Source: Bacteroidales bacterium UBA1197
Lineage (GTDB): Bacteria > Bacteroidota > Bacteroidia > Bacteroidales > UBA932
Direction of reading: 5' to 3'
Length of the DNA: 17,352 nt
NCBI GenBank assembly: GCA_002309995.1
Contig: DBYB01000002.1
Span: 27,124 to 44,475, forward strand
Shown: positions 1 through 9,500 of the stretch, piece by piece
How the letters are laid out: each line of letters begins with the position of its first letter
How positions within the stretch are numbered: the stretch's first letter is position 1
Made by a program: the position numbers and the translations under genes
The notes under the pieces: model-generated
What the model was told of the DNA's origin: nothing
Databases searched by the model: none
Seen by the model: only the letters and a program-made list of their open reading frames with translations

Positions 1-1359
1 TATGACTTCGACATCGACGACTCCGAAAACGACGCCTTTATCGGCACCAAGAAGAACAAGATTGCCCTGGAGGATATGGACTATACAGCCTGGCGTCAGT
101 ATCTGGTGCGCGACCAGGAAGAATTGGCCCTCACCAAACTGATGCTGGACGACATCACTCCGGAGCACGACAGCAAGCTGCAGCAGCTCATCGAGGACCT
201 TCGGAACAAGTTCGAGCACCCAATCAATGGTGACAACAAAAAGGTCATCATCTTCACCGCCTTCTCCGACACGGCCGTCTATCTCTACGACAATCTGGCC
301 GGCCCCATCAAGGAGAAATACGGCATGGATACCGCTATCGTTACCGGTGACGTGGAGGCTCGCAGCACGCTCAAGCTCCGCGAGAAGTTGGACTTTAACA
401 AAGTCCTGACACTCTTCTCGCCGGTCTCCAAAGAGAAAGCCTCCGTCTATCCCAATATCAACGAAGAGATTGAGGTCCTAATCGCCACTGACTGTATTTC
501 CGAAGGCCAGAACCTGCAGGACTGCGACTACCTCATCAACTACGATATCCACTGGAATCCGGTGCGAATCATCCAGCGCTTCGGCCGTATCGACCGTATC
601 GGCTCCAAGAACGACGTCATCCAGCTGGTAAACTACTGGCCGGATATGACCCTCGACGAATATATCGATCTGAAGGGCCGCGTTGAGGCTCGAATGAAGG
701 TCTCCGTTCTTACCTCCACTGGCGACGACAACCCTATCTCTCCGGAAGAGAAAGGCGACCTGGAGTACCGCAAGGCCCAGCTGAAGAAGCTGCAGGAGGA
801 AGTCGTGGACATCGAGGAAATGAACAATGGCGTGTCCATCATGGACCTTGGCCTCAACGAGTTCCGCCTGGATCTGCTGGAGTACATGAAGACGCACGAG
901 GATGTGGAGCACACTCCATTTGGCCTACACGCTGTGGTGGGCCACAATGAGTACACGGAGCCTGGTGTCATCTACGTTCTCAAGAATCGCAACAGAGGAG
1001 TCAATATCGACAAGAAGAACAGGCTACATCCATTCTACCTCATCTACGTCCGCAATGATGGCTCCGTGGTCATCAACCATCTTTCCCCGAAGGAGTTGCT
1101 GGATAAGTTCCGCAGTCTTTGCAAGGGCAAGAATTCACCGCAGACCGCCCTCTGCCACGCCTTCAACAAAGAGACAAAGGACGGCCTAAAGATGACCACT
1201 TACTCCAAGCTGCTGGGCGATGCTATTGGCAGCATCATCAACGTGAAGGAAGAGAGCGACCTGGATTCCTTCCTGGAAGGAGTGCAGGGAGCCTTGTTTA
1301 CGAAAGAAATCACTGGTCTTGATGACTTTGAGCTTATCTGTTTCCTTGTAATCAAATAG
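1..1359 (+). CDS. SNF2-like superfamily 2 helicase, C-terminal part (5' end outside window)
   Basis: The frame is open from the first base, so the gene starts upstream; 452 residues are visible. The second RecA-like helicase lobe is clear: motif IV (VIIFTAFSD, from about position 232), motif V (ATDCISEGQNLQDCD, about 484-528) and motif VI (QRFGRIDRIGS, 574-606), with an intervening NYDIHWNPVRIIQ stretch. This arrangement is that of SNF2/HepA-type DNA translocases, which use ATP to move on double-stranded DNA. The ~250 residues after motif VI match no domain I can name. Walker A and DEAH motifs must lie upstream. Such helicases are often found beside DUF4391 and Type III restriction genes, which is the arrangement here; a role as a defence translocase is inference. 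Composition is GC-rich (one 60-base line counted at 52%), like Res. The first Met in the window (76) is internal, not the start. Confidence 0.9.
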   Translation, partial: YDFDIDDSENDAFIGTKKNKIALEDMDYTAWRQYLVRDQEELALTKLMLDDITPEHDSKLQQLIEDLRNKFEHPINGDNKKVIIFTAFSDTAVYLYDNLAGPIKEKYGMDTAIVTGDVEARSTLKLREKLDFNKVLTLFSPVSKEKASVYPNINEEIEVLIATDCISEGQNLQDCDYLINYDIHWNPVRIIQRFGRIDRIGSKNDVIQLVNYWPDMTLDEYIDLKGRVEARMKVSVLTSTGDDNPISPEEKGDLEYRKAQLKKLQEEVVDIEEMNNGVSIMDLGLNEFRLDLLEYMKTHEDVEHTPFGLHAVVGHNEYTEPGVIYVLKNRNRGVNIDKKNRLHPFYLIYVRNDGSVVINHLSPKELLDKFRSLCKGKNSPQTALCHAFNKETKDGLKMTTYSKLLGDAIGSIINVKEESDLDSFLEGVQGALFTKEITGLDDFELICFLVIK

Positions 1360-1369
1360 CTCGTTGCCT

Positions 1370-1972
1370 ATGCTTGGACTGCCGAAATCTACTGAACTTT
1401 CACAACCCCTTCCGAAGACCCGTATCTTCGCGAAGTTTGATTTGCGCTCCTCCCAGAAGGACCGCTTCGATGAGGACATCTCACGTATGTCCATAGTGAA
1501 TGTGATTTCGCCCAGGACGATTCCCGCCCTGCCGGTCGGTGAGAATGTGGAGTCTATCTATGTGCTGGAGGTTCTGCTTAAGAACCAGGACTATGACTCC
1601 AGGAATATTCAGCTGATGTCCAAGTTGATTCCGCAGAAGATGCTGTTCCTGTTGAGGTTTGAGGATAAGGTTCAGTTGGCTATCTTCCATACGAAGCTGC
1701 TCACGGGCGAATGGGGGCCGGAGCCGGAGATTATCCTTGCCGGTCTGGATCTGGATGCCGTTTGGGAAGGGATTGTGAAGTTGGTGGGCACCATTGAGGT
1801 GGAAGAAGGAAATACGCTAGAAGAGCAGATTCACTATGATGAGCAGCGGGCTAAGCTGCTCAAGAGGATTGAGAATCTGGAGCTGAAGTCGAGGGCGGAG
1901 AAGCAGACGAGAAGGCGGCTGGAGATGTTTGAGGAATTACAAGAATTGAAAAGACAGTATGGAGAGAATTGA
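1370..1972 (+). CDS. DUF4391 domain protein
   Basis: This 200-residue protein has the layout of DUF4391: an N-terminal LGLPKSTE stretch, a central segment with FLLRFEDKVQLAIFHTKLL, and a C-terminal charged helix (residues ~155-198) rich in E, K, R and L, likely a coiled coil. The family has no established biochemical role but is known as a neighbour of SNF2-like helicases and Type III restriction genes, as here. I chose ATG at 1370, which gives MLGLPKSTE. A TTG six bases upstream (1364) would add two residues. It starts 10 bases after the helicase stop, and its last 14 bases overlap the next gene, so co-transcription is likely. GC content is high (two 60-base lines at 57-58%), in sharp contrast to the next gene. 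Family assignment is from recalled sequence pattern. Confidence 0.8.
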   Translation: MLGLPKSTELSQPLPKTRIFAKFDLRSSQKDRFDEDISRMSIVNVISPRTIPALPVGENVESIYVLEVLLKNQDYDSRNIQLMSKLIPQKMLFLLRFEDKVQLAIFHTKLLTGEWGPEPEIILAGLDLDAVWEGIVKLVGTIEVEEGNTLEEQIHYDEQRAKLLKRIENLELKSRAEKQTRRRLEMFEELQELKRQYGEN

Positions 1973-2273
1973 AATAACAAAGAGAGGAAAGCAGATATTG
2001 CTAGCTCTTTATAAAGGCGAATATCCAAGCCAGGTCCCTGATGAGGATTACGAAGAGTTTAATCTTCTTGAAGTCCTGGGGCTCGTTCACGCAGTTAAGA
2101 CTAAAGGGAATAATAGATGTGAGATGCATGCTCCTCGCTTGACTGAATATGGTCTTGCTTACTTAACATCGAATCCCTCTTTACATAATCCATCCAAACA
2201 TTTGGATTGGAAGTGGCTGATTGGCATTCTTGTCGCGATCGTGGTTGGTGCTGCCACAATTCTGTTAAGTTGA
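1959..2273 (+). CDS. small wHTH-like protein with C-terminal membrane anchor
   Basis: This 104-residue protein overlaps the end of the DUF4391 gene by 14 bases in another frame. Residues 1-70 (ITKRGKQILLALYKGEYPSQ ... RLTEYGLAYL) read like a small winged-helix: a start-helix, a central LLEVLGLVHAVK segment, and a closing T-E-Y-G-L-A-Y-L strand/helix typical of wHTH ends. Residues ~82-104 (WLIGILVAIVVGAATILLS) form one clear transmembrane helix, ending almost at the C-terminus as in tail-anchored proteins. No family recognised. It begins the AT-rich segment that runs into mod (lines here count 43-45% GC, against 57% just upstream). A membrane-bound part in an RM locus is unusual. It could sense or signal infection at the membrane, but that is speculation; it may also be an accessory passenger. 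Confidence 0.75.
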   Translation: MERIEITKRGKQILLALYKGEYPSQVPDEDYEEFNLLEVLGLVHAVKTKGNNRCEMHAPRLTEYGLAYLTSNPSLHNPSKHLDWKWLIGILVAIVVGAATILLS

Positions 2274-2291
2274 TAATAAAATGTGAATAAT

Positions 2292-4307
2292 ATGGAAAAG
2301 CTTAGAATGAAGACTTTAGACAATACTGGTTGCAACATAGAGAAAGTTGGCAAGCTATTCCCCAATTGCCTCACTGAAATTATTGGTGAAGACGGTAGTG
2401 TCCATTCTGCGATTGATTTTGATGTCTTGCGTCAAGAACTTTCAAAAGAAATCGTTGAAGGAAATCAAGAGCGTTATCAGTTTACATGGCCCGATAAGAA
2501 GCAAGCAATTCGCTTGGCGAATGCTCCTACTTCAATGACTCTTCGTCCTTGTCGTGAAGAAAGTGTTGACTTCGATAATACTGAGAATTTGTACATTGAG
2601 GGTGATAACCTCGAAGTACTAAAGCTTCTTAGAGAAGATTATCTGGGTAAGATAAAAGTAATTTACATTGATCCGCCATACAATACGGGAAATGATTTTG
2701 TATATGAAGATGATTTTTCTCAAGTATTATCTGAATATATCGGAATCTCGGGGCAACTTGACGACGTTGGTAATCGCTTAGCGCAGAATACCGAAAGCAA
2801 TGGCCGTTTCCATACTGATTGGCTAAACATGATATTTCCTCGTTTAAAAGTTGCCCGAGATTTATTAAGTGAAGATGGCGTTATTTTTATTTCAATCGAT
2901 GATAACGAAGTTGAGAACTTAAAGAAAGTTTGTGATGAAATCTTTGGAAGTGACAACTATCAAGCGACGATGACTGTTCAAGTAAGGTATGGAGAAAAGA
3001 GCTTAAACGAGGAAAAGCCTTTCAAACCTATGCTTGAATATGTCCTTGTATATGCTAAGAATGCAAATTACTTCAATCCTAACAGACCCGCAGAACAATA
3101 TGGGCTTGATAAGTTTGTGTATGAGATCAAAGAACTGACTAGTGGTACGCCGCTGACGATTAATGGTCAAGATGTTGTTTTGTTTAAAAAGGGCGAATGG
3201 GATGTAATTAAGCATGAAGAAGGATCGCTTTCATACTTGAAAGACACGTGGATTTCAGGCAGTGTTTATACTAACATGAGTTATGGCCAAGTGTTTCAAA
3301 AAGTCGTTGAGCCTAGGGTAAACGAAGATGGTTTAGGATGTCTCTATAAGGTTCTAGGAAGAGGAGATGACGGATTAGGATTCCGATATTATACAGGTCC
3401 ACAAAAAGCATCGGCATCTAGAGGAAAGATGTTCTCAGGTGTACCTCTCTCTAGAGTTGAGGAAATAAAGAATGGAACGGGTTCATTGCGCTATAAACCT
3501 ATTTTATGCTTTAACGATTATAGCGCAGATTTCGGTAATATTAGACATGAGGGTGGTATTCCTTTTAACAGTGGAAAGAAACCCGTGAAGATGCTAACGA
3601 ATCTAATTAACCTTCAGAAAGACAAAAATTGTGTGGTTTTAGATTTCTTTTCTGGTTCCGCATCGACTGCACATGCCGTTTTTGCGCAGAATGTGATTGA
3701 TGGAGGGAATCGTCGTTTTATAATGGTTCAGATTCCAGAAGAAATAGAAAAAAATAACGAACTTCGAAAAGAGGGCTTCTCGACTATTTGTGAGATAGGG
3801 AAAGAACGAATTCGAAGGGCAGGCAAGAAGATTCTTTCTGAAATAACACCCAATGAGGATACTGGAAGTTTGTTTGCCGGCATTGAGAATAAAAAGCCAA
3901 GTCTCGATATAGGTTTCCGTGTGCTTAAGTTGGACTCTAGCAATATGGAGGACGTGTATTACAAGCCGGAAGAATCCTCCGAGGCAACGCTCTTTGAGGA
4001 TAACGTCAAGCCGGACCGCACAGGCGAGGATTTGCTCTTCCAGGTAATGCTGGAGTGCAACCTGCCGCTGTCGGCTAAGATTGAAACCGAGAAGATTGCC
4101 GGCAAGGAGGTTTTCTCCGTGAATAACAGTTACCTGATTGCCTGCTTCGACGAAGACGTAAATGAGGAAGTGATTACGGCCGTAGCCAAGCGCAAGCCCT
4201 ATTACTTCATCATGCGGGATAAGTCCCTATCTTCCGACAACGTGGCAGATAACTTCGAGCAGATATTCCAGGCATACTCCAAAGAAACCATCCGCAGAAT
4301 CTTGTAG
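2292..4307 (+). CDS. mod: Type III restriction-modification DNA adenine methyltransferase (Mod)
   Basis: Transfers a methyl group from S-adenosylmethionine to N6 of adenine in an asymmetric target. It sets the specificity of the Type III complex and works with Res encoded downstream. It is a beta-class enzyme: the catalytic motif DPPYNTG comes first (residues 127-133) and the SAM-binding motif later (DFFSGSAST, from residue 451), with the target recognition region in between (roughly 200-430). The N-terminus (EKVGKLFPNCLTE, ERYQFTWPDKKQA) is typical of Bacteroidota Mod. I chose ATG 2292, giving MEKLRMKT; a GTG at 2283 would add three residues. Composition changes within the gene: a line near 3001 counts 37% GC, lines near 3961-4080 count 57%. 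The last ~120 codons therefore look like older host sequence and the rest, including the recognition domain, like an import. The gene appears intact. Confidence 0.95.
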   Translation: MEKLRMKTLDNTGCNIEKVGKLFPNCLTEIIGEDGSVHSAIDFDVLRQELSKEIVEGNQERYQFTWPDKKQAIRLANAPTSMTLRPCREESVDFDNTENLYIEGDNLEVLKLLREDYLGKIKVIYIDPPYNTGNDFVYEDDFSQVLSEYIGISGQLDDVGNRLAQNTESNGRFHTDWLNMIFPRLKVARDLLSEDGVIFISIDDNEVENLKKVCDEIFGSDNYQATMTVQVRYGEKSLNEEKPFKPMLEYVLVYAKNANYFNPNRPAEQYGLDKFVYEIKELTSGTPLTINGQDVVLFKKGEWDVIKHEEGSLSYLKDTWISGSVYTNMSYGQVFQKVVEPRVNEDGLGCLYKVLGRGDDGLGFRYYTGPQKASASRGKMFSGVPLSRVEEIKNGTGSLRYKPILCFNDYSADFGNIRHEGGIPFNSGKKPVKMLTNLINLQKDKNCVVLDFFSGSASTAHAVFAQNVIDGGNRRFIMVQIPEEIEKNNELRKEGFSTICEIGKERIRRAGKKILSEITPNEDTGSLFAGIENKKPSLDIGFRVLKLDSSNMEDVYYKPEESSEATLFEDNVKPDRTGEDLLFQVMLECNLPLSAKIETEKIAGKEVFSVNNSYLIACFDEDVNEEVITAVAKRKPYYFIMRDKSLSSDNVADNFEQIFQAYSKETIRRIL

Positions 4308-4319
4308 AAGATTTGTTTT

Positions 4320-5108
4320 ATGGAATCCTTTTTCATCAAAGTATTGGGAGAAATAAAAACTGAGGATGAGACGCCCCAATACGCACTCGGATGGGCGTGT
4401 GGAAGTATTGGCGGTGAAACGACAAATCCTGTATTTAAGTATAATGAGAATGAGCATGTCGTTGAGTCTGATTTGATACTCAACAGCCGGATTAGATCAG
4501 TCCCCTATGCTTATTATTACACTGAGAAAGGAATCTGTGGAGGGCATATTGCTGCTTGTTCGGGCTTTGGTGGTGCTTATGCGTGTTTTAAAGAAAGCAT
4601 TTCATCTGTTTATGAAAGACTCGCTACACCTATAGAAGGAATTATTGCTGAAACGGTGTATAATGGTTTGTATGTTGAGATCTTTAGCGCGTTAGAGTTA
4701 TTCTTGGCTGATGCATTATTATGCCTTATCTTCACCAACGAAGGTTGTTACTCTAGAGGTATCAAGTTTTACAAGAATGAAACAGGACTAACAAAGGACA
4801 TAGATAGTGATGAGCTAATCAAAAAAGTTCATAATTACTTTTGTAAGACCATTGTTTACCACTGCTTCCCAAAAGTGAAGAAAGCATATGAAGAAATAAC
4901 TGAAAGGAGTTTCCCGGAGATCACTGAGCTCCAACGACAACTGTATTTAAGACACAATATCGTTCATCGTCATTCTTTGGATGGATTATCAAAAATGCAA
5001 GTAACTTGTGCGACCAAAGAATCGGTCGAGTGCTTATTGCAAACCACATCAGATTTCGTCGATTCTTTGATAAAGATCAATATTGGTTTGATTGATTATG
5101 ACTCATAA
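4320..5108 (+). CDS. HEPN-like protein between mod and res (putative ribonuclease/effector)
   Basis: This 262-residue protein is of unassigned family. Its C-terminal half resembles an all-helical HEPN fold: a long first helix (VYNGLYVEIFSALELFLADA, residues ~118-137) with an acidic E-L-F-L core, and late in the protein the sequence LYLRHNIVHRHS, which fits the HEPN signature R-x4-H (R211, H216). In HEPN RNases this Arg/His pair forms the active site, and such proteins serve as toxins and abortive-infection effectors (family knowledge). The N-terminal ~110 residues are unrecognised, with several Gly and Cys (GWACGSIGG, GGHIAACSGFGGAYACF). Composition is AT-rich (one line at 42%) on either side of GC-rich neighbours, so it may have arrived by transfer. 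It starts 12 bases after mod. The HEPN call is by motif and helix pattern only; a non-catalytic RiboL-PSP-HEPN-like protein is the main alternative. Confidence 0.65.
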   Translation: MESFFIKVLGEIKTEDETPQYALGWACGSIGGETTNPVFKYNENEHVVESDLILNSRIRSVPYAYYYTEKGICGGHIAACSGFGGAYACFKESISSVYERLATPIEGIIAETVYNGLYVEIFSALELFLADALLCLIFTNEGCYSRGIKFYKNETGLTKDIDSDELIKKVHNYFCKTIVYHCFPKVKKAYEEITERSFPEITELQRQLYLRHNIVHRHSLDGLSKMQVTCATKESVECLLQTTSDFVDSLIKINIGLIDYDS

Positions 5109-5124
5109 GTTTTATGTATCTTCG
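5092..5124 (+). promoter_or_regulatory. possible Bacteroidota-type promoter before the AlbA_2 gene
   Basis: TATCTTCG at 5117-5124 matches the Bacteroidota -7 box TAnnTTTG with one mismatch. A TTG lies 22 bases upstream (5092-5094), near the usual spacing for the -33 element. The box is 6 bases before the ATG at 5131, so the transcript would have almost no leader. It would allow the AlbA_2-Res-McrC-like genes to be transcribed independently of mod. Confidence 0.35.
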
Positions 5125-5130
5125 TAAATT

Positions 5131-6543
5131 ATGAAGACGATAGAAGATTATCGAACAATGCCAGAAGGCCAGACCTTCGACCGGAAAAGCGCTAGGATCG
5201 AACCTAAGGCACTGGCTGTCATTATGGTAGCCATGGCTAATGCGGATGGGGGAACAATAGTTCTGGGGATTGAGGATGATGGTTCCGTATCCGGCATTGA
5301 CGGGATGGAGAAACACATCAATGACCTGCTGCGCGTTCCCTTTGACTACTGCGTTCCATCGGTAAACGTACATCCTGAGCGACTTGCCTGCAAAGACGCG
5401 GCGGGGAAAGACAATCATATTTTGGTCCTTGAAGTCGAACAGAGCACCGCTCTGCACGCCACCACTGCCGATGAGGCTTATTACCGCGTTGGAGATAAAT
5501 CAAAGCGGCTTTCCTTTGACGACAGAATGCAGATTATGCTGGCCAAAGGGGTACAGTACTATGAGGATTACCCCGTTGCACGGGCTACGGTTGAGGACTT
5601 GGACCTGGACTTTGTGTCAAGCTACTGCAAGAGGATTGGGTATAAGAAAGATGCGCTGACTTTCCTTCGCACCAATGGCGATTATATCCTCTCCAAAGAT
5701 GGGAAGGAGCAGATCAGCGGTGCGGCCATCTTGCTGTTCGGCAAAGACCCACAGCGCTTTTTTCAGCGCGCCTATATCCGGTTCATCCGGTATGAGGGGA
5801 CAGAGGAAAAGGTCGGACGCGAAATGAATGTTATCAAGGATGTTACCTTCAAGGGACGAATTTTGGATATGGCCCAGGCCGCGATATCTTTTGTAAAGAC
5901 GCAGCTTAAGGAAAGGACTTATTTGGGGCCCGACGCACGTTTCGTGACAGAGCCTGAATATCCCGAATTCAGCTGGACCGAACTTATCGTCAATGCTGTT
6001 GCCCATCGCGACTATTCCATCCTCGGAACGGATATCCAGATCAAGTTGTTCGACGACCACTACACGGTGGAGAGTCCCGGAATTCTTCCTGGCAGGGTAC
6101 GGCTCAATAATATGCGGACCACGCACTTCTCCCGCAATCCCAAGATTGCCGCGTTTATGAAAGAATATGAGTTTATCCGTGAATTTGGCGAGGGGGTTGA
6201 CCGTATGTACAGGGAGTTGGAGGAAGGAGGCTGGCCGAAGCCAGTATTCAAGCAGGATGATTTTATGCTTCGGGCAAGTCTTGTTTCCCGTTTTGGATCA
6301 GATGGTTTACAGGAAACTTCACCAGAAACTTTACAGAAAACTTTACAGGAAACTTTACAGAAGCGAGATGCCGAAATCGTCCGTATAATGAAGGAGAATC
6401 CCGAGGTAACAACATCGCAAATGGCAGAAGTGTTGAGGGTCTCCAGGCAAACTATTGCAACTAGAGTTAAAGTATTACAGGCGCAAGGCATAGTCCGGCG
6501 CATAGGCCCCGACAAAGGCGGACATTGGGAGGTTGGCCGATGA
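5131..6543 (+). CDS. AlbA_2 (Schlafen-type) / HATPase_c_4 / wHTH protein
   Basis: This 470-residue protein has three parts. Residues ~10-130 form an AlbA_2 domain (EGQTFDRKSARI, then MANADGGTIVLGIEDDG), a putative nucleic-acid-binding fold. Residues ~270-375 form a GHKL-type ATPase-like region with an N-box ELIVNAVAHRDY (residues 284-295) and a Gly-rich EFGEGVDRM (351-359). Residues ~412-465 form a winged helix (TTSQMAEVLRVSRQTIATRV). The domain order is that of many ATP-binding proteins annotated as 'RecG-like transcriptional regulators'. They are common in RM and defence loci, but their job is not settled; control of the locus is a fair guess. Between the ATPase and the wHTH lies a 4-residue tandem repeat (395-410). 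The TGA stop overlaps the ATG of res, so translation is probably coupled. Codon composition matches res, not the AT-rich gene before it. Confidence 0.88.
   Translation: MKTIEDYRTMPEGQTFDRKSARIEPKALAVIMVAMANADGGTIVLGIEDDGSVSGIDGMEKHINDLLRVPFDYCVPSVNVHPERLACKDAAGKDNHILVLEVEQSTALHATTADEAYYRVGDKSKRLSFDDRMQIMLAKGVQYYEDYPVARATVEDLDLDFVSSYCKRIGYKKDALTFLRTNGDYILSKDGKEQISGAAILLFGKDPQRFFQRAYIRFIRYEGTEEKVGREMNVIKDVTFKGRILDMAQAAISFVKTQLKERTYLGPDARFVTEPEYPEFSWTELIVNAVAHRDYSILGTDIQIKLFDDHYTVESPGILPGRVRLNNMRTTHFSRNPKIAAFMKEYEFIREFGEGVDRMYRELEEGGWPKPVFKQDDFMLRASLVSRFGSDGLQETSPETLQKTLQETLQKRDAEIVRIMKENPEVTTSQMAEVLRVSRQTIATRVKVLQAQGIVRRIGPDKGGHWEVGR
6313..6360 (+). repeat. 12-bp tandem repeat, four units, in frame
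   Basis: Units at 6313-6324, 6325-6336, 6337-6348 and 6349-6360 are variants of GAAACTTTACAG and encode ETSP-ETLQ-KTLQ-ETLQ. Because 12 is a multiple of 3, copy-number change would lengthen or shorten the linker between ATPase and wHTH domains without breaking the frame. Comparable (TLQ)n linkers are known from this protein family in Bacteroidota. Confidence 0.85.
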
Positions 6544-9500
6544 AATTTATCTTCAAAATACAGCAGTACCAGACGGATGCCGTCGAGAGTACGGTGGACA
6601 TCTTCGCTGGACAGCCATCACGGGATGGATTCCAGTACCGCCGAGATCTGGGTAAGGGAGCTACAAGTTTGTTTGTTAATGAAGCCGACTTTGCTGGTTA
6701 TCGCAATGCGGACATAGAACTCACCGACCAGCAGCTGCTTTCCAATGTACGTGGCATGCAGCGTATCTGGAGCATTCCGGAATCCAAGAATCTGTCCCAC
6801 GACCTGGGCCGTCTGGGGCTGGACATCGAAATGGAGACCGGCACCGGTAAGACATATGTCTACATCAAAACGATGTTCGAGCTCAATAAGCGCTACGGCT
6901 GGTCCAAGTTCATCGTGGTGGTACCGTCCATCGCTATCCGTGAGGGTGTTCATAAGTCCTTCACTATGCTGGAGGATCACTTTATGGAGTACTACGGCAA
7001 AAAGGCTCGTTTCTTTATCTACAACTCTTCCAACCTGCAGCAGCTGGATTCCTTCTCGTCTGATGCCGGCATCAATGTAATGATCATCAACACACAGGCC
7101 TTTGCTACGGATATGAAGGAAGGTGCCACCCGTGGCGCCAGCCGCATCATCTACACGGAGCGCGACGACTTCGGCTCACGTAAGCCCATAGATGTCATTG
7201 CAGCTAACCGGCCCATCATCATCATGGATGAGCCCCAGAAGATGGAAGGAGATGCCACACAGCGCGCTCTGCAACGCTTCAAGCCGCTCTTTGTCCTGTA
7301 CTACTCCGCAACCCATAAGACCTCACATAACTGCATCTATGCCCTCGACGCGCTGGATGCTTACAAACAGAAACTGGTCAAGAAAATCCAGGTCAAGGGC
7401 TTTGAAGTGAAGAATCTCAAGGGCACCAGTTCTTACCTGTATCTGGATGACATTCTTCTTTCCAAGACGCAGCCTCCTGTGGCCCGCATCGAACTGGAAG
7501 TGCAGGGAAAGACCGGCATTCGACGCGAAAGGCACAAGCTGAGTTTCGGCGACTCTCTCTATGATGAGTCACAGGGCCTGGCGCAATACGATGGCTATAC
7601 CATCTCTGAGATTGACCCGCTTACCAACCGCGTGGTCTTCCTCAACGGTGAATCCATACGCAAAGGCGAAGTATACGGTGATAGCTCGCTGATTGCCATG
7701 CAGCGCGTCCAGATCCGCGAGACAATAGCTTCTCATCTGGACAAAGAACGTGAGCTTTTTAAGAAAGGCATCAAGACACTATCCCTGTTCTTCATTGACG
7801 AAGTGAAGAATTACAAGGGTTATGATGAAGAAGGCAACGAGATTCACGGACCGTTCTGGAAGATCTTCGAGGAGGAGTATGCGAACGCCCTGAACGAGCG
7901 CATGTCTATCTTTGAAGACGACTACCAAGAGTATCTTCGCCGCTTTACGCCGGACCAGGTACACAATGGCTATTTCTCGATTGATAAAAAGACGGGGCGC
8001 GCCATTGATAGTGAGACCGGACGCCGTAGTGACATATCCGACGATATTTCTGCCTACGACCTCATTCTCAAGAATAAGGAGCGCCTCTTGAGCTTTGATG
8101 AGCCTACGCGCTTCATCTTCTCTCACTCTGCCCTTCGGGAAGGCTGGGACAATCCCAACGTTTTCCAGATTTGCACGCTGCGTCACGCTTCCTCAGCCAT
8201 CGCTAAGCGTCAGGAGGTTGGCCGTGGACTTCGCATATGTGTTGACCAGAACGGTAACCGCATGGACATGGAGGAGCTGGGAGAAGAAGCCGTACAGGAG
8301 GTCAACGCCCTTACCGTCATTGCCAATGAGTCCTATTCTGACTTTGTAAAAGGCCTCCAGAACGAGACCCGAGAGGCTCTCCGGGAGCGCCCGAGCAAAG
8401 CGACGGTCGAATACTTCACCGGCAAGGTGGTTCAGAAGGATGGCCAGCCTTACACCATCAACGAGCAGGATGCAATGATGATTACCGGCTACCTGATGGG
8501 CTATGGCTATGTAGACAACAACCTCCAGATTACCGAGCAGTACAAGAAAGACAGCGACGCCGGCAAGCTCATGCCGCTTTTCCCTGGCATCGCTCCCATC
8601 GCAGACGAAGTGCATAAGCTCATCCGCTCGCTCTTCGATGAATCCGTTGAGCTGGAGAATATGGTGGAGAATGCCAATGAATCTGCTTCCTTCGAGAACA
8701 AACTCAACGACAACTTCTACAAAAAGGAGTTCCAGGCCCTCTGGAATGAAATCAACCACCAGTACGTCTACACGGTTCACTATGACAGCAAAGAACTCAT
8801 TGAGAAGGCCGTCAATGCCATCAACGCGGAATTGGTCGTTACTGAACTCAAATACGTAATGACAAAGGGTGAGCAGGAAGAAGTGGATACCTATGGCAAT
8901 ACCCAGACGACTACGCGGTCTCTGTCTACAGTCAGCACATCTTCTGTAAAGTATGATCTAGTGGGTGACATCGCCAGGAAGACTACGCTAACACGTAAGA
9001 CCGTGGCGGAAATCCTTCGGACCATCAGTCCTACCAAGCTGCAGCTCTTCCGCAATAACCCCGAGGAGTTCATCAAGAATGTCTCTCGCATCATCAAGGA
9101 ACAGAAAGCTACGATGATTGTGGAGCACATCCAGTACGACAAGATAGACCAGGTGTACGACAGCACCATCTTCACCAAAGAGAAGTCATCCCAGCCGGTC
9201 AGCAAGGCTTACCAGAGCTCGAAGAGCATCCAGGACTACGTTTTCACTGACGGCTACGCCGAGGAAAGCATCGAGAAGAAGTTTGCTAAAGCTCTTGACG
9301 AAGCCTCTGAGGTCTGTGTATATGCCAAGCTGCCACGCAGCTTCCATATCCCGACACCTGTCGGCAGCTATTCTCCGGACTGGGCCATCGCCTTCAACAA
9401 GGGCACCGTCAAGCACATCTTCTTCATCGCAGAGACCAAAGGATCAATGGATTCAATGAACCTCAAGCCCATCGAGAAGGCCAAGATCGACTGCGCGGAG

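Noticed and set aside
478..912. Long antisense frame opposite the helicase
   Set aside because: Shadow of the GC-rich codons of the helicase frame; no family-like sequence and it overlaps a well-supported gene over its full length.
6525..6539. TTG start five codons before the Res ATG
   Set aside because: The ATG at 6540 gives the conserved Res N-terminus and an ATGA overlap with the previous stop.
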